Part shown: piece after piece, positions 1-8,061 of the stretch
Numbering within the stretch: the stretch's first letter is position 1
How the letters are laid out: every line of letters starts with the position of its first letter
DNA from: Actinoplanes sp. DH11
GTDB lineage: Bacteria > Actinomycetota > Actinomycetes > Mycobacteriales > Micromonosporaceae
Direction: 5' to 3'
DNA length: 64,000 nt
Assembly: GCF_020873875.1 (NCBI RefSeq)
Contig: NZ_JAHWGU010000001.1
Span: forward strand, 62,001 to 126,000
Notes under the pieces: model-generated
Told to the model about the DNA's origin: nothing
The model's database searches: none
What the model saw: the letters and a program-made list of their open reading frames with translations, nothing else
Translations under genes and position numbers: made by a program

Positions 1-461
1 GAGACGCCGGCGACGACGGTGACCGAGGTGCGGACGACCCGCTTGAACTCCTCGCTGCCCAGGCCCAGATAGCGGCGGTCGTAGGTCCCGTTGGTCCAGA
101 GCAGGAGCAACCAGCCCAGGGGCAGCACGACGTAGGCGAAGAAGTTGAACAGCTCGATGCCGTCCAGGAAGAGCCAGGAGCGGTTGATGAAACCGCTCTT
201 CGACTTCTCCAGGAACGAGTCGGCGATGTAACTGGCCACCAGGGCGGAGGCCAGATCGACGATCACCAGGGCGAAGGTGTAGGGCCGGTGCCAGCGGGAC
301 AACCGGCGGTGCTGCCGGGTCCAGGCGGATCTGGGTACGCCGTTGCTCGGTGGCGGCGGCTGCTGCCACTCGAAGCTGTCGTACCCCACGGGCTGGCTCC
401 GGCTGCTGTCGGTTGTTGGGTGATGCAGGCTAGTCGTCACTTCGCCTACGTCCTCCCGCAT
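1..461 (-). CDS. Polyprenyl glycosylphosphotransferase (sugar transferase), N-terminal part
   Basis: The 5' part of a gene that runs off the left edge. It starts at ATG 461-459. A hydrophilic, Pro/Gln-rich N-terminus of about 60 residues is followed by two hydrophobic segments and the motif TYDRRYLGLGSEEFKRV. That motif is typical of the membrane region of WcaJ/CpsE-type enzymes, which load a sugar phosphate onto undecaprenyl phosphate to start exopolysaccharide synthesis. The catalytic C-terminal domain is outside the window, so the reaction is family inference. The neighbouring glycosyltransferase and sulfotransferase genes fit polysaccharide work. Confidence 0.75.
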   Translation of the reverse strand, partial: MREDVGEVTTSLHHPTTDSSRSQPVGYDSFEWQQPPPPSNGVPRSAWTRQHRRLSRWHRPYTFALVIVDLASALVASYIADSFLEKSKSGFINRSWLFLDGIELFNFFAYVVLPLGWLLLLWTNGTYDRRYLGLGSEEFKRVVRTSVTVVAGV

Positions 462-650
462 CCGGAAAAAGATTACGCACCGCCACGACCTCCGGGCCGT
501 CGGCGGGTCCGCCGATACCCGTTCGCGTCACAACGGTTGCCAGGGACCGGGCCACTATACCGATGGATCGGCCGGGCGGAAGGTGACGTTGGGGCGGCAA
601 TCCCCACATGCACGCACCGTGACCGATCGGTGGCAGATTCACCGGCCGGT

Positions 651-1511
651 TCACCGCACGAGCTTGGACAGGCGACGGTCGGCGAGCGGTTTCCCACCGG
701 TCTGACAGGTGGGGCAGTACTGCAGGCTCTTGTCGGCGAACGAGACCTCGCGGACCGTGTCGCCGCAGACCGGGCACGGCAGGCCGGTCCGGGCGTGCAC
801 CCGCATCCCGGCTCGCTTCTCGCCCTTGAGTTCGGCTGCCTTCTGCCCGACGGACCGTTCCACGGCGTCGATTTCCACTGAGCGCATCGCCTCGTACAAC
901 GAAATGATCTGTTCGTCGGTGAGCTTGCCGGTGAGGGCGAACGGTGACAGCTTCGCGGCGTGCAGGATCTCGTCGGAGTACGCGTTGCCGATGCCGGCCA
1001 GCACCTCCTGGTCGGTGAGTACGCCCTTGACCTGCCCGTTGCGCTGTTTGAGGAGCTCGGTGAACTCGTCCAGGGAGACAGCCAGGGCGTCCGGGCCGAG
1101 GCGCGACACGCCCGGCACCTCGGCCGGGTCACGGACCAGGTAGGCGGCGAGCGACTTCTGGGTGCCGGCCTCGGTCAGGTCGAACCCGGAGCCGTCGTCG
1201 AGCCGCACCCGGATCGCGATCGGGCCGCTGCCGGGCTTGAGCGGCGCCGGTGACTTGAACGAGTCGCGGTAGTGCAGCCAGCCGGCCCGGGCCAGGTGGA
1301 CGACGAGGTGCAGGTCGGGGCCGAGACCGACGTCGAGGAACTTGCCGTGCCGGCCGGCGCTCGTCACCGGCAGACCGGCCACGGCGGAGGGCGCCGGGTC
1401 GTACGTCTTCAGCGCGCTGAAAGAGGCGACTTCGAAGCGGTCCACGGTGTGGCCGAGCGCGCGCTCGCGAAGGTAGGCAGCGAGCGCCTCGACCTCGGGG
1501 AGTTCGGGCAC
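651..1511 (-). CDS. Fpg/Nei-family DNA glycosylase (formamidopyrimidine-DNA glycosylase type)
   Basis: 286 residues from GTG 1511. The start is fixed by the N-terminus MPELPEVE, in which Pro2 becomes the catalytic N-terminal proline and Glu3 is also catalytic. The middle carries the H2TH region (QVKGVLTDQEVLAGIGNAYSDE). The C-terminus has a CxxC...CxxC zinc finger (CPVC and CPTC). The family excises oxidised bases and nicks the abasic site by beta/delta elimination. Actinomycetes have several paralogues, so I do not choose between mutM and nei. It is divergent from the glycosyltransferase at 1536, only 24 bp away, so the two promoters must overlap. Confidence 0.92.
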   Translation of the reverse strand: MPELPEVEALAAYLRERALGHTVDRFEVASFSALKTYDPAPSAVAGLPVTSAGRHGKFLDVGLGPDLHLVVHLARAGWLHYRDSFKSPAPLKPGSGPIAIRVRLDDGSGFDLTEAGTQKSLAAYLVRDPAEVPGVSRLGPDALAVSLDEFTELLKQRNGQVKGVLTDQEVLAGIGNAYSDEILHAAKLSPFALTGKLTDEQIISLYEAMRSVEIDAVERSVGQKAAELKGEKRAGMRVHARTGLPCPVCGDTVREVSFADKSLQYCPTCQTGGKPLADRRLSKLVR

Positions 1512-1535
1512 CACCTCACGGTAGCGTCTCGCCCC

Positions 1536-2714
1536 ATGAAGGTGGTGGTTGCGCACAACCGGTATCGCGAGGCGATCCCGTCGGGTGAGAACGTCATCGT
1601 GGACACCGAGATCGGCCAGCTGCGCGAGGCCGGGGTCGCGGTGGTGCCGTTCCAGCGGAGCTCGGACTCGATCGCCGGGATGCCGGCCGCGCAGAAGGCC
1701 CTGCTGCCGATATCCCCGATCTACGGCGCCCCGGCTCAGAAAGATCTCGCAAATCTGCTGAAAGTCGAGAAGCCCGACGTTCTGCACCTGCACAACCCGT
1801 ACCCCCTCCTCTCGCCGTGGGTGATCCGCACCGCGCACGCGCACGGCGTGCCGGTGGTCCAGACCGTGCACAACTACCGGCAGGTCTGCTCCTCGGGGCT
1901 GTACTTCCGGGACGGCCACAACTGCCGGGACTGCCGCGGCAAGCTGCTCGGCTGGCCGGCGATCAAGCACCGCTGCTACCGCGGGTCGGCGGCGCAGAGC
2001 GCGATCATGGCGACCACGCTCGCCGTGCACCGGCCGACCTGGCGCTCGGTGGACCGCTACATCGCGCTCACCGACAAGATCGCGGCGCACCTGGTGGACT
2101 ACGGCATCCCGCCCGAGCACATCGTGATCAAGCCGAACGGGCTGCCGGACCCGGGCACGCCGGCGCCGCTCGGGGACGGCTTCCTCTACGGCGCCCGCCT
2201 CTCCCCGGAGAAAGGCCTGGACCTGCTGCTCGACGCGTGGCGCCGGCACCCGGACGGCTCGCTGGGCGTGCTGCGGATCGCCGGGGACGGCGAGTTGCGG
2301 CCGCTCGCCGAGCAGGCCGCCGCCGACCGGTCGGACGTGCTCTACCTGGGCCCGCTGGACCGGGCCGGGATGACCGCGGCGCGTACCGCCTCGGCCGTGG
2401 TGATCGCGGCGCCGACCTGGGAGGACGTGCTGCCTACGGTGATCCTGGAGGCGATGTCGAGCGGCCGGGCGGTGCTCGGCACGGCGGTGGGCGGCATCCC
2501 GTACCTGATCGGTTCCGGACCGGAGGCGGCCGGTTGGCTCGCCGAGCCGGACCCGGCCGCGCTCGCCGCTGTGCTGCCGGTGGCCCGGGCGGGCGCCGCC
2601 GCCGCGGCCCGGGCGGCCCGGGAGCGGTACCTCCGCCACTTCCATCCCGACGTGCTCACCAAGCGGCTCATCGAGATCTACGCGGACCTGGATTCACAGC
2701 CGACGAACAGATAG
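1536..2714 (+). CDS. GT4-family glycosyltransferase
   Basis: 392 residues from ATG 1536. The N-terminus MKVVVAHNRYRE...GENVIV is the usual Rossmann opening of GT4 retaining glycosyltransferases. DVLHLHNPYPLLSPW and QTVHNYRQVC lie in the acceptor domain. GARLSPEKGLDLLLDAW and the nucleotide-sugar-binding stretch APTWEDVLPTVILEAMSSGR, with the EX7E motif, are in the C-terminal domain. A four-cysteine patch (CSSGLYFRDGHNCRDCRGK) may bind a metal, as in some relatives. Donor and acceptor cannot be read from sequence. The neighbouring sugar transferase and arylsulfotransferase suggest cell-surface glycan synthesis. Confidence 0.88.
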   Translation: MKVVVAHNRYREAIPSGENVIVDTEIGQLREAGVAVVPFQRSSDSIAGMPAAQKALLPISPIYGAPAQKDLANLLKVEKPDVLHLHNPYPLLSPWVIRTAHAHGVPVVQTVHNYRQVCSSGLYFRDGHNCRDCRGKLLGWPAIKHRCYRGSAAQSAIMATTLAVHRPTWRSVDRYIALTDKIAAHLVDYGIPPEHIVIKPNGLPDPGTPAPLGDGFLYGARLSPEKGLDLLLDAWRRHPDGSLGVLRIAGDGELRPLAEQAAADRSDVLYLGPLDRAGMTAARTASAVVIAAPTWEDVLPTVILEAMSSGRAVLGTAVGGIPYLIGSGPEAAGWLAEPDPAALAAVLPVARAGAAAAARAARERYLRHFHPDVLTKRLIEIYADLDSQPTNR

Positions 2715-2744
2715 TTCTCCCGGTGGCCGGGGAAATCCGCGACC

Positions 2745-4268
2745 GTGAACGAGCGATCAGGCATCTCCCGGCGGACACTGCTGACCACTTCCGCCGCCGC
2801 GGCCGTGCTGGCCGGCGGCGGCGGATTCCTCCTCGGGCGACGAGGCGACGGGACCACCACCGCGGCGGCCCCGGCGGCGCAGCCCGCCACCCCCGAGGCC
2901 AAGTACCGGTCCCGGCCCGACCTCGACACCCTTCCGGACGTCACCGTCACCACGCCGGCCACCGGCACCTCCGGCGGCTTCGTCTTCCTGACCCCGTTCG
3001 CCGGCAGTGCCCTGCGCGGGCCGCTGATCGTGGATGAGCGGGGTTCGCCGGTCTGGTTCCGCGAAGTGCCTGACCCGGCCACCGTCGCGATCGATTTCAA
3101 GCCGCAGACCTACCGCGGGCGTCCGGTGCTGACCTGGTGGGAGGGGACGATCGGCGGCACCGGCGGGCAGGGCGTCGGGCAGGGCGAGTTCGTCGTCGCC
3201 GACCAGTCGTACCGGGAGATCACCCGGATCCGGGCGGCCGGCACCGAACAGGCCGACCAGCACGACCTGGTGCTGACCACGCAGGGCACGGCGCTGTTCT
3301 GGGTGTACGACCCGGTGGCGTACGACCTCACCGGGCAGGGCGGGCCGGCCGACGGGGTGCTGCACGACGGCGTGCTCCAGGAGATCGACGTGGCGACCGG
3401 CCGGAAGGTCTTCGAATGGCGGGCCCGCGACCACATCGGCATCGACGAGTCCTATGCGCCGCTGCCGCAGGGCGACTCCGCCCACCTGCCCTACGACTAC
3501 CTGCACCCCAACTCGGTGAGCGTGGACACCGACGGCCACCTGCTCTTCTCCGCGCGGCACACCTGGGCGGTGTACAAGGTGCACCGGCGGACCGGCGAGG
3601 TGATCTGGCGGATCGGCGGCAAGAAGTCGGACTTCCGGGTCGACGAGCGGTCGGCCTTCTCCTGGCAGCACGACTTCCAGCGGCGGCGCGACGGCAGTTA
3701 CAGCGTCTTCGACAACGGCGCCGGGATCACCGTCGAACGGGACCACTCGCGCGGCCTGGTGTTCCGGGTCGACGAGAAGGCCCGGACGGTCACGTTCGCC
3801 GCCGAGTTCGTGCACCCGGAACGGCTGTCGGCGCCGACCCAGGGCAACTTCCGGGAGCTTCCCGACGGCGGGTCGTTCGTGGGGTGGGGCGAGAAACCGC
3901 ACTTCACCGAGCACCACGCGGACGGCACCGTGCGACTGGCCGGGCACCTTCCGGCGGGCAACCAGTCGTACCGCGCGTACAAGGCGGAGTGGGCCGCGGC
4001 CGCCCACGACCAGCCGGCGCTGGGGCTGCGGGTGGAGGGCGGCAACACGATCGTCAGCGTCAGCTGGAACGGCCACACCGGGGTACGCCGGTGGCGCGCG
4101 CGCACCGGTGAGCAGCCGGGGAGGTTGTCGGCCGGGGCGGAGGCGGAGCGGTCCGGGTTCGAGACGACGTTCCCGGTCACCGGCATCCCGCAGTACGTGG
4201 TGGCGGAGGCGCTGGACGAGGCCGGTCAGGTGATCGGCTCGTCCAGCGCCATCCCGGTGCGGGTGTGA
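2745..4268 (+). CDS. Arylsulfotransferase-family (ASST) exported protein
   Basis: 507 residues from GTG 2745. The N-terminus ISRRTLLTTSAAAAVLAGG is a Tat-type signal with a twin arginine, so the protein is probably exported folded. The body is a beta-propeller of the arylsulfotransferase (ASST) family. Recognisable stretches are QHDLVLTTQGTALFWVYD, SAHLPYDYLHPNSVSVDTDG, GEVIWRIGGKKSDF and FSWQHDFQRRRDG; His residues in such places bind the sulfuryl group in ASST enzymes. It lies 30 bp after the glycosyltransferase in the same direction, so co-transcription is likely. Many actinobacterial members are uncharacterised, so sulfotransfer is family inference. Confidence 0.8.
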   Translation: MNERSGISRRTLLTTSAAAAVLAGGGGFLLGRRGDGTTTAAAPAAQPATPEAKYRSRPDLDTLPDVTVTTPATGTSGGFVFLTPFAGSALRGPLIVDERGSPVWFREVPDPATVAIDFKPQTYRGRPVLTWWEGTIGGTGGQGVGQGEFVVADQSYREITRIRAAGTEQADQHDLVLTTQGTALFWVYDPVAYDLTGQGGPADGVLHDGVLQEIDVATGRKVFEWRARDHIGIDESYAPLPQGDSAHLPYDYLHPNSVSVDTDGHLLFSARHTWAVYKVHRRTGEVIWRIGGKKSDFRVDERSAFSWQHDFQRRRDGSYSVFDNGAGITVERDHSRGLVFRVDEKARTVTFAAEFVHPERLSAPTQGNFRELPDGGSFVGWGEKPHFTEHHADGTVRLAGHLPAGNQSYRAYKAEWAAAAHDQPALGLRVEGGNTIVSVSWNGHTGVRRWRARTGEQPGRLSAGAEAERSGFETTFPVTGIPQYVVAEALDEAGQVIGSSSAIPVRV

Positions 4269-4272
4269 TCCG

Positions 4273-4995
4273 TCAGCCGCGCAGCGCGGCACGCCCGGTG
4301 AAGGCGATGCTGGCGGCAAGGAAACCGCCGTTGATCAGGGTGAACAGCCCGACGAACCAGACCGTCAACTGCGGCGCCACGGTCAGCACCACGCCGGCCA
4401 GCGTCACCACGGCGCCGTAGTCGCGGATCAGTTTCACCGCGCGGACCGGCAGCGACTGGCTGGGCACCATACTCGACGCCTGGCTGCCGGTCTGCATCAC
4501 CGAGGTGACCAGGTTGACCATCCAGGTGGCGGCGAAGGCGGCCAGCAGCCAGGCCGGGGTGTCCGGCTCCTGTGCCTTCGCCACCGCCGCCAGCGCGGCG
4601 ACGAGCGACGACTGCACGGCGACGTCGCACAGCACGTCGAGCCGGCCGCCGGCCGGGCTGGCCTGCCCGGTCACCCGGGCCAGCTGGCCGTCGGAGCAGT
4701 CGAACGCGTACGCCAGCTGCCAGCCGATCAGCGCGAGCAGGCCGACCGGCGCCGCCCAGAAACCGTCGGCCACCGGCCCGGCCGCCGCGATCACGGCGAA
4801 CGAGGTGATGCAGCCCAGACCGAGGTTGAACACGGTCAGGACGGTCGGCGACAGGTGGTGCTTGTGCGCGAACACCGCGATGCGCGAGCCGATCCGCTGA
4901 CTGATCGCCTCACTGAAGAGGCCGCCGCCGCGATTGGCGGCGTAGTAGTCGGCAGCGGTCGGCGGGGCCTCAGCGGGCCGCGACGGCGTCGTCAT
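4273..4995 (-). CDS. CDP-alcohol phosphatidyltransferase family membrane protein
   Basis: 240 residues from ATG 4995. The full family signature is visible as DCSDGQLAR followed after eight residues by GGRLDVLCD, matching DxxDGxxARx8GxxxDxxxD. The aspartates hold two metal ions. About five or six hydrophobic helices surround it. The family moves a phospho-alcohol from a CDP-linked donor to an acceptor at the membrane. It overlaps the 3' end of the upstream dehydrogenase-like gene by 26 bp, so the two are translationally coupled. Its tail meets the ASST gene with a 4-bp gap, in convergent orientation. The substrate is unknown. Confidence 0.9.
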   Translation of the reverse strand: MTTPSRPAEAPPTAADYYAANRGGGLFSEAISQRIGSRIAVFAHKHHLSPTVLTVFNLGLGCITSFAVIAAAGPVADGFWAAPVGLLALIGWQLAYAFDCSDGQLARVTGQASPAGGRLDVLCDVAVQSSLVAALAAVAKAQEPDTPAWLLAAFAATWMVNLVTSVMQTGSQASSMVPSQSLPVRAVKLIRDYGAVVTLAGVVLTVAPQLTVWFVGLFTLINGGFLAASIAFTGRAALRG

Positions 4996-6031
4996 ACTCG
5001 GCCAGCCTCCGGTGGATCTCCTCGGGAGTCATCGCGAGGTGCTCCAGGATCGTGTAGCGGTCGGGACGGGTACGCGGTGCGAACTCGATCACCTGGACGA
5101 ACTGCTCGGCGTCCAGGCCGACGTCACTGGGCGTCCGCGGCAGCTGGTGCCGGGCCAGGCAGTCGGCCATCTGGGCGAACCGGCGCTCGTCACCGCGCAG
5201 GAAGGTGCAGAAGAGCGCGCCGAGACCGGCCAGTTCCCCGTGCGACGCGGTGCCCGGGAAGAGCGAGTCGGTGGCGTGGATGATCTCGTGGCAGCCCCCG
5301 CTGCACGGCCGGCTGCTGCCGCTGACCGCCATCGCGAGACCGCTGGAGATCAGGGACTCGGCCAGCACCGTGACGAAGGCGTCGTCGTTCATGTCGCCGG
5401 GCATCGACAGGACGGCCTCGGCGCCCATCCGGGACAGCGAGGCGGCGAAGCCGTCGACCGGTTCGCCACGCACCTCGCGGCCCAGCTCCCAGTCGGCGAG
5501 CGCGCTGATGTTGCTGATCACGTCGCCGATGCCGGCCCGGTTGACGCGGTCCGGCCCGTTCTCCACGAAGTCCAGGTCGACGATGACGCCGAACGGGATG
5601 TGCACCCCGTACGACCCCTTGATCCCGTCGTTGACCAGGCTCGCCACCGGCGAGGCGATGCCGTCGTTGGCGAGGCTGGTCGCCACCGAGACCATCGGCA
5701 GGCCCCAGCGGCTGGCCGCGTACTTCGCGGTGTCGACGGTCTTGCCGCCGCCGATGCCGACCACCGCGTCGTAGTTGCCGGAGCGCAGCTTGTCGGCGAG
5801 CTCGAGCGCCGCGTCGAGCGTGCCGCCCGTGGTCACGTAGATGCCCGCCGAGGAGAGCGAGGGACGCAGCAGGTCGACGATCTGCTCGCCGATGCCCGGG
5901 CCGACCACCACGGCGACGTCGCCGCCGGCGGAGATCCGGCCGTCGGCAAGAATCTTGCCGAGGTCCGCGACCGCGCCACGCCGCACCTCGATGTGCAGCG
6001 GGGTCTGGACGCTACGGGCTAGTAGCGGCAT
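4970..6031 (-). CDS. Glycerol-1-phosphate dehydrogenase-like (iron-containing alcohol dehydrogenase superfamily)
   Basis: 353 residues. I chose ATG 6031 (MPLLARSVQTP) because it overlaps the upstream stop by 13 bp. GIGGGKTVDTAKYAA is the NAD(P)-binding glycine-rich loop. SLANDGIASPVASL closely resembles the SHDGIASP region of archaeal EgsA and bacterial AraM. Likely metal ligands are the Asp in AGIGD and the His residues in CHEIIHA and ASHGELAGLG. The archaeal enzyme reduces dihydroxyacetone phosphate to sn-glycerol-1-phosphate. Its place between a nucleotidyltransferase and a CDP-alcohol transferase suggests it supplies a polyol phosphate to be activated and then moved into a lipid or polymer. 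That pathway is inference. Confidence 0.8.
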   Translation of the reverse strand: MPLLARSVQTPLHIEVRRGAVADLGKILADGRISAGGDVAVVVGPGIGEQIVDLLRPSLSSAGIYVTTGGTLDAALELADKLRSGNYDAVVGIGGGKTVDTAKYAASRWGLPMVSVATSLANDGIASPVASLVNDGIKGSYGVHIPFGVIVDLDFVENGPDRVNRAGIGDVISNISALADWELGREVRGEPVDGFAASLSRMGAEAVLSMPGDMNDDAFVTVLAESLISSGLAMAVSGSSRPCSGGCHEIIHATDSLFPGTASHGELAGLGALFCTFLRGDERRFAQMADCLARHQLPRTPSDVGLDAEQFVQVIEFAPRTRPDRYTILEHLAMTPEEIHRRLAEYDDAVAAR

Positions 6032-6750
6032 GCGATTTCCCGCGCCTTGGCGAGGTCGTCGTGGTTGTCCACCTCGACCCACGGGAGGTCGCCGATCTCG
6101 GCGGCCCGGACCTCGCCGCCGCGGTTCGCGAACTCCTGGAAGCCGTCCTCGTAGTAGAGGTCGGGGTTGCGCTCGAAGGTGGTCTTGAGCGCGTCGGCCA
6201 GCGCGGACGCGGCGGACGCCTCGATGATGTTGGCGCCGATGTACTCGCCGTAGGCCTCGGCGGGCTCCATCAGCTTCGTAATCTTGGTGAGCTGGCCATC
6301 TTCATTGAAGACGGTCTTCATCTCCTCGTCGGCCAGCTTCTTCACAGTGTCGACAGCGAGAAGGATGCTGGGGCCGCGCTTGGCCAGCAGCGTCTGCTCC
6401 ACGCTCACCGGGTGCACGGTGTCGCCGTTCACCATCAGTGCGCCCTGGGCGAAGTGGTCCCGGGCCAGCCAGAGGGAGTAGGCGTTGTTCCACTCCTCGG
6501 CCTTGTCGTTGTGCACGAGGGAGATCTTCACGCCGTACTTCTGCTGGAAAGCGTCGACGCGCTCCTCCACCGCGCCGGCGCAGTAGCCGACGACGATGGT
6601 CACGTCGGTCAACCCGGCGGCCGCCAGGTTGCGCAGCGAGATGTCCATGATCGTGGTCTCTCCGTCAACCGGGACCAGCGCCTTCGGGAGGGTGTCCGTG
6701 TACGGGCGCAACCTGCGCCCGGCCCCGGCGGCGAGTACCAGACCGATCAT
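6019..6750 (-). CDS. NTP transferase (CTP:phospho-alcohol cytidylyltransferase-like)
   Basis: 243 residues from ATG 6750. The N-terminal LAAGAGRRLRPYTDTLPKAL is the nucleotidyltransferase signature with the phosphate-binding GxGxRLxPxT and the catalytic lysine in PKAL. MVNGDTV supplies a metal-binding Asp, and WVEVDNHDDLAKA near the C-terminus supplies a second. The size and the EVDNxxDL ending resemble phosphocholine or inositol-1-phosphate cytidylyltransferases more than glucose-1-phosphate thymidylyltransferases. It is the first gene of a coupled three-gene unit with the dehydrogenase and the CDP-alcohol transferase. CTP as substrate is inferred from that context. Confidence 0.85.
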   Translation of the reverse strand: MIGLVLAAGAGRRLRPYTDTLPKALVPVDGETTIMDISLRNLAAAGLTDVTIVVGYCAGAVEERVDAFQQKYGVKISLVHNDKAEEWNNAYSLWLARDHFAQGALMVNGDTVHPVSVEQTLLAKRGPSILLAVDTVKKLADEEMKTVFNEDGQLTKITKLMEPAEAYGEYIGANIIEASAASALADALKTTFERNPDLYYEDGFQEFANRGGEVRAAEIGDLPWVEVDNHDDLAKAREIACRY

Positions 6751-6865
6751 GGGGATGGTTCCTTCCAGCGAAGAGGTATGTGGTGCTGCCCCGCGAGGAT
6801 AGCGGCATGTGTCCCAACAGCAGGACTCGCGAGGACCACAGGGAAAATGGTATAGACCCGGCTTC

Positions 6866-6871
6866 TAAGCT
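6866..6871 (+). promoter_or_regulatory. Candidate -10 box for leaderless aminotransferase mRNA
   Basis: TAAGCT fits the actinobacterial TANNNT -10 pattern. It ends 7 nt before ATG 6879, which would place transcription start at the start codon. No convincing -35 is seen. Confidence 0.35.
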
Positions 6872-6878
6872 GATGGGC

Positions 6879-7973
6879 ATGACCGCTGAGCAGCTGATCT
6901 CCTTTGCCCGTGGCGCCCCGTCGCTGGACATCGTCGACGTGGCGGGCCTGAAGGCCGCCGCCGCCCGTGCCTTCGACGCCGATCCGGCCGGTGTGACCGC
7001 CTACGGCACCTCCGTCGGTTACCTCCCGCTGCGGAAGTGGATCGCGGACAAGCACAACGTCTCCCCGGACCAGGTCATCGTCACGAACGGTTCGCTCCAG
7101 GCGGACGCGTTCCTCTTCGGCCACCTGGTGCGTCCCGGCGACGACGTGGTGGTGGAGAAGCCGACCTACGACCGGACGCTGCTCAACCTGCAGAACCTCG
7201 GCGCCAAGGTGCACCAGGTGACGCTCCGCGAGGACGGCATCGACATCGAGGAGCTGCGCGGCCTGCTCGAGTCCGGTGTCCGGCCGAAGCTCGCGCACAT
7301 CATCCCGAACTACCAGAACCCGGCCGGCCTGACGCTGTCGCTGGAGAAGCGGCAGGCGCTGCTCGCCCTCGCCGCGCAGTACGAGTTCATCATCTTCGAG
7401 GACGACCCGTACGTGGACATCCGGTTCCGTGGCGAGCCGCTGCCCTCGATGCTCTCGCTGGACACCGAGAACACGGTCGTGCACGCCTCCAGCTTCACCA
7501 AGACCGTCTGCCCGGGTGTCCGGGTGGGTTACCTGGTCGGCCCGGCCGCGCTGATCGACGCGATCGCGAAGAAGGCCACCAACCTCTACATCTCCCCGGG
7601 CATGGTCTCCGAGGCGATCGTGCACCAGTTCTGCGTCTCCGGCGACATCGAGAAGTCGGTGCGCACGGTCAGCGCGGCGCTGGGCGAGCGGGCCCGGGTG
7701 CTCGCCGAGTCCATCCGCAAGCACATCCCGGGCGCGACGTTCACCGACCCGGACGGCGGTTACTTCCTCTGGGTGGACCTGCCCTCCGACGTGGATGTGG
7801 ACAAGCTGTTCCCGGCGGCCATGAAGAAGGGCGTCGCGGTCGTCAAGGGCAGTGACTTCCTGCTGGACGGCGGCAAGAACTCGCTGCGCCTGGCGTACTC
7901 CGCGGTCACCGTCGACCAGATCGACGAGGGCGTGCGGCGGATCGCGGAGGCGATCGAAGAGGTTCGGGGCTGA
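6879..7973 (+). CDS. PLP-dependent class I/II aminotransferase (MocR/LysN-like fold)
   Basis: 364 residues from ATG 6879. An in-frame AUG-like codon upstream exists, but the protein begins naturally at MTAEQLISFARGAPS. NYQNPAGLTLS is the PLP/substrate Asn region. EDDPYVDIRF contains the PLP-pyridine Asp and Tyr. HASSFTKTVCPGVRVGY contains the Schiff-base lysine in SFTK and the phosphate-binding Arg. This set is typical of 2-aminoadipate- or valine-pyruvate-type aminotransferases without the GntR domain. It is divergent from the nucleotidyltransferase at 6750. A link to that unit, for example making an amino-alcohol precursor, is possible but unproven. Confidence 0.88.
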   Translation: MTAEQLISFARGAPSLDIVDVAGLKAAAARAFDADPAGVTAYGTSVGYLPLRKWIADKHNVSPDQVIVTNGSLQADAFLFGHLVRPGDDVVVEKPTYDRTLLNLQNLGAKVHQVTLREDGIDIEELRGLLESGVRPKLAHIIPNYQNPAGLTLSLEKRQALLALAAQYEFIIFEDDPYVDIRFRGEPLPSMLSLDTENTVVHASSFTKTVCPGVRVGYLVGPAALIDAIAKKATNLYISPGMVSEAIVHQFCVSGDIEKSVRTVSAALGERARVLAESIRKHIPGATFTDPDGGYFLWVDLPSDVDVDKLFPAAMKKGVAVVKGSDFLLDGGKNSLRLAYSAVTVDQIDEGVRRIAEAIEEVRG

Positions 7974-8061
7974 CGGCGTCCGCGCCGGTTCGGGTTCTTC
8001 CGAGCCGGCGCGGGGCGGACCGGGTAGCCTCGACGGGTTTGGCGATCCGGGGGAGGTTGGC

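Noticed and set aside
651..2645. A 664-codon frame on the minus strand that covers the glycosyltransferase region before entering the DNA glycosylase
   Set aside because: Only the last 286 codons are a protein family. The upstream part is Arg/Gly/Val-rich antisense of the glycosyltransferase, kept open by high GC.
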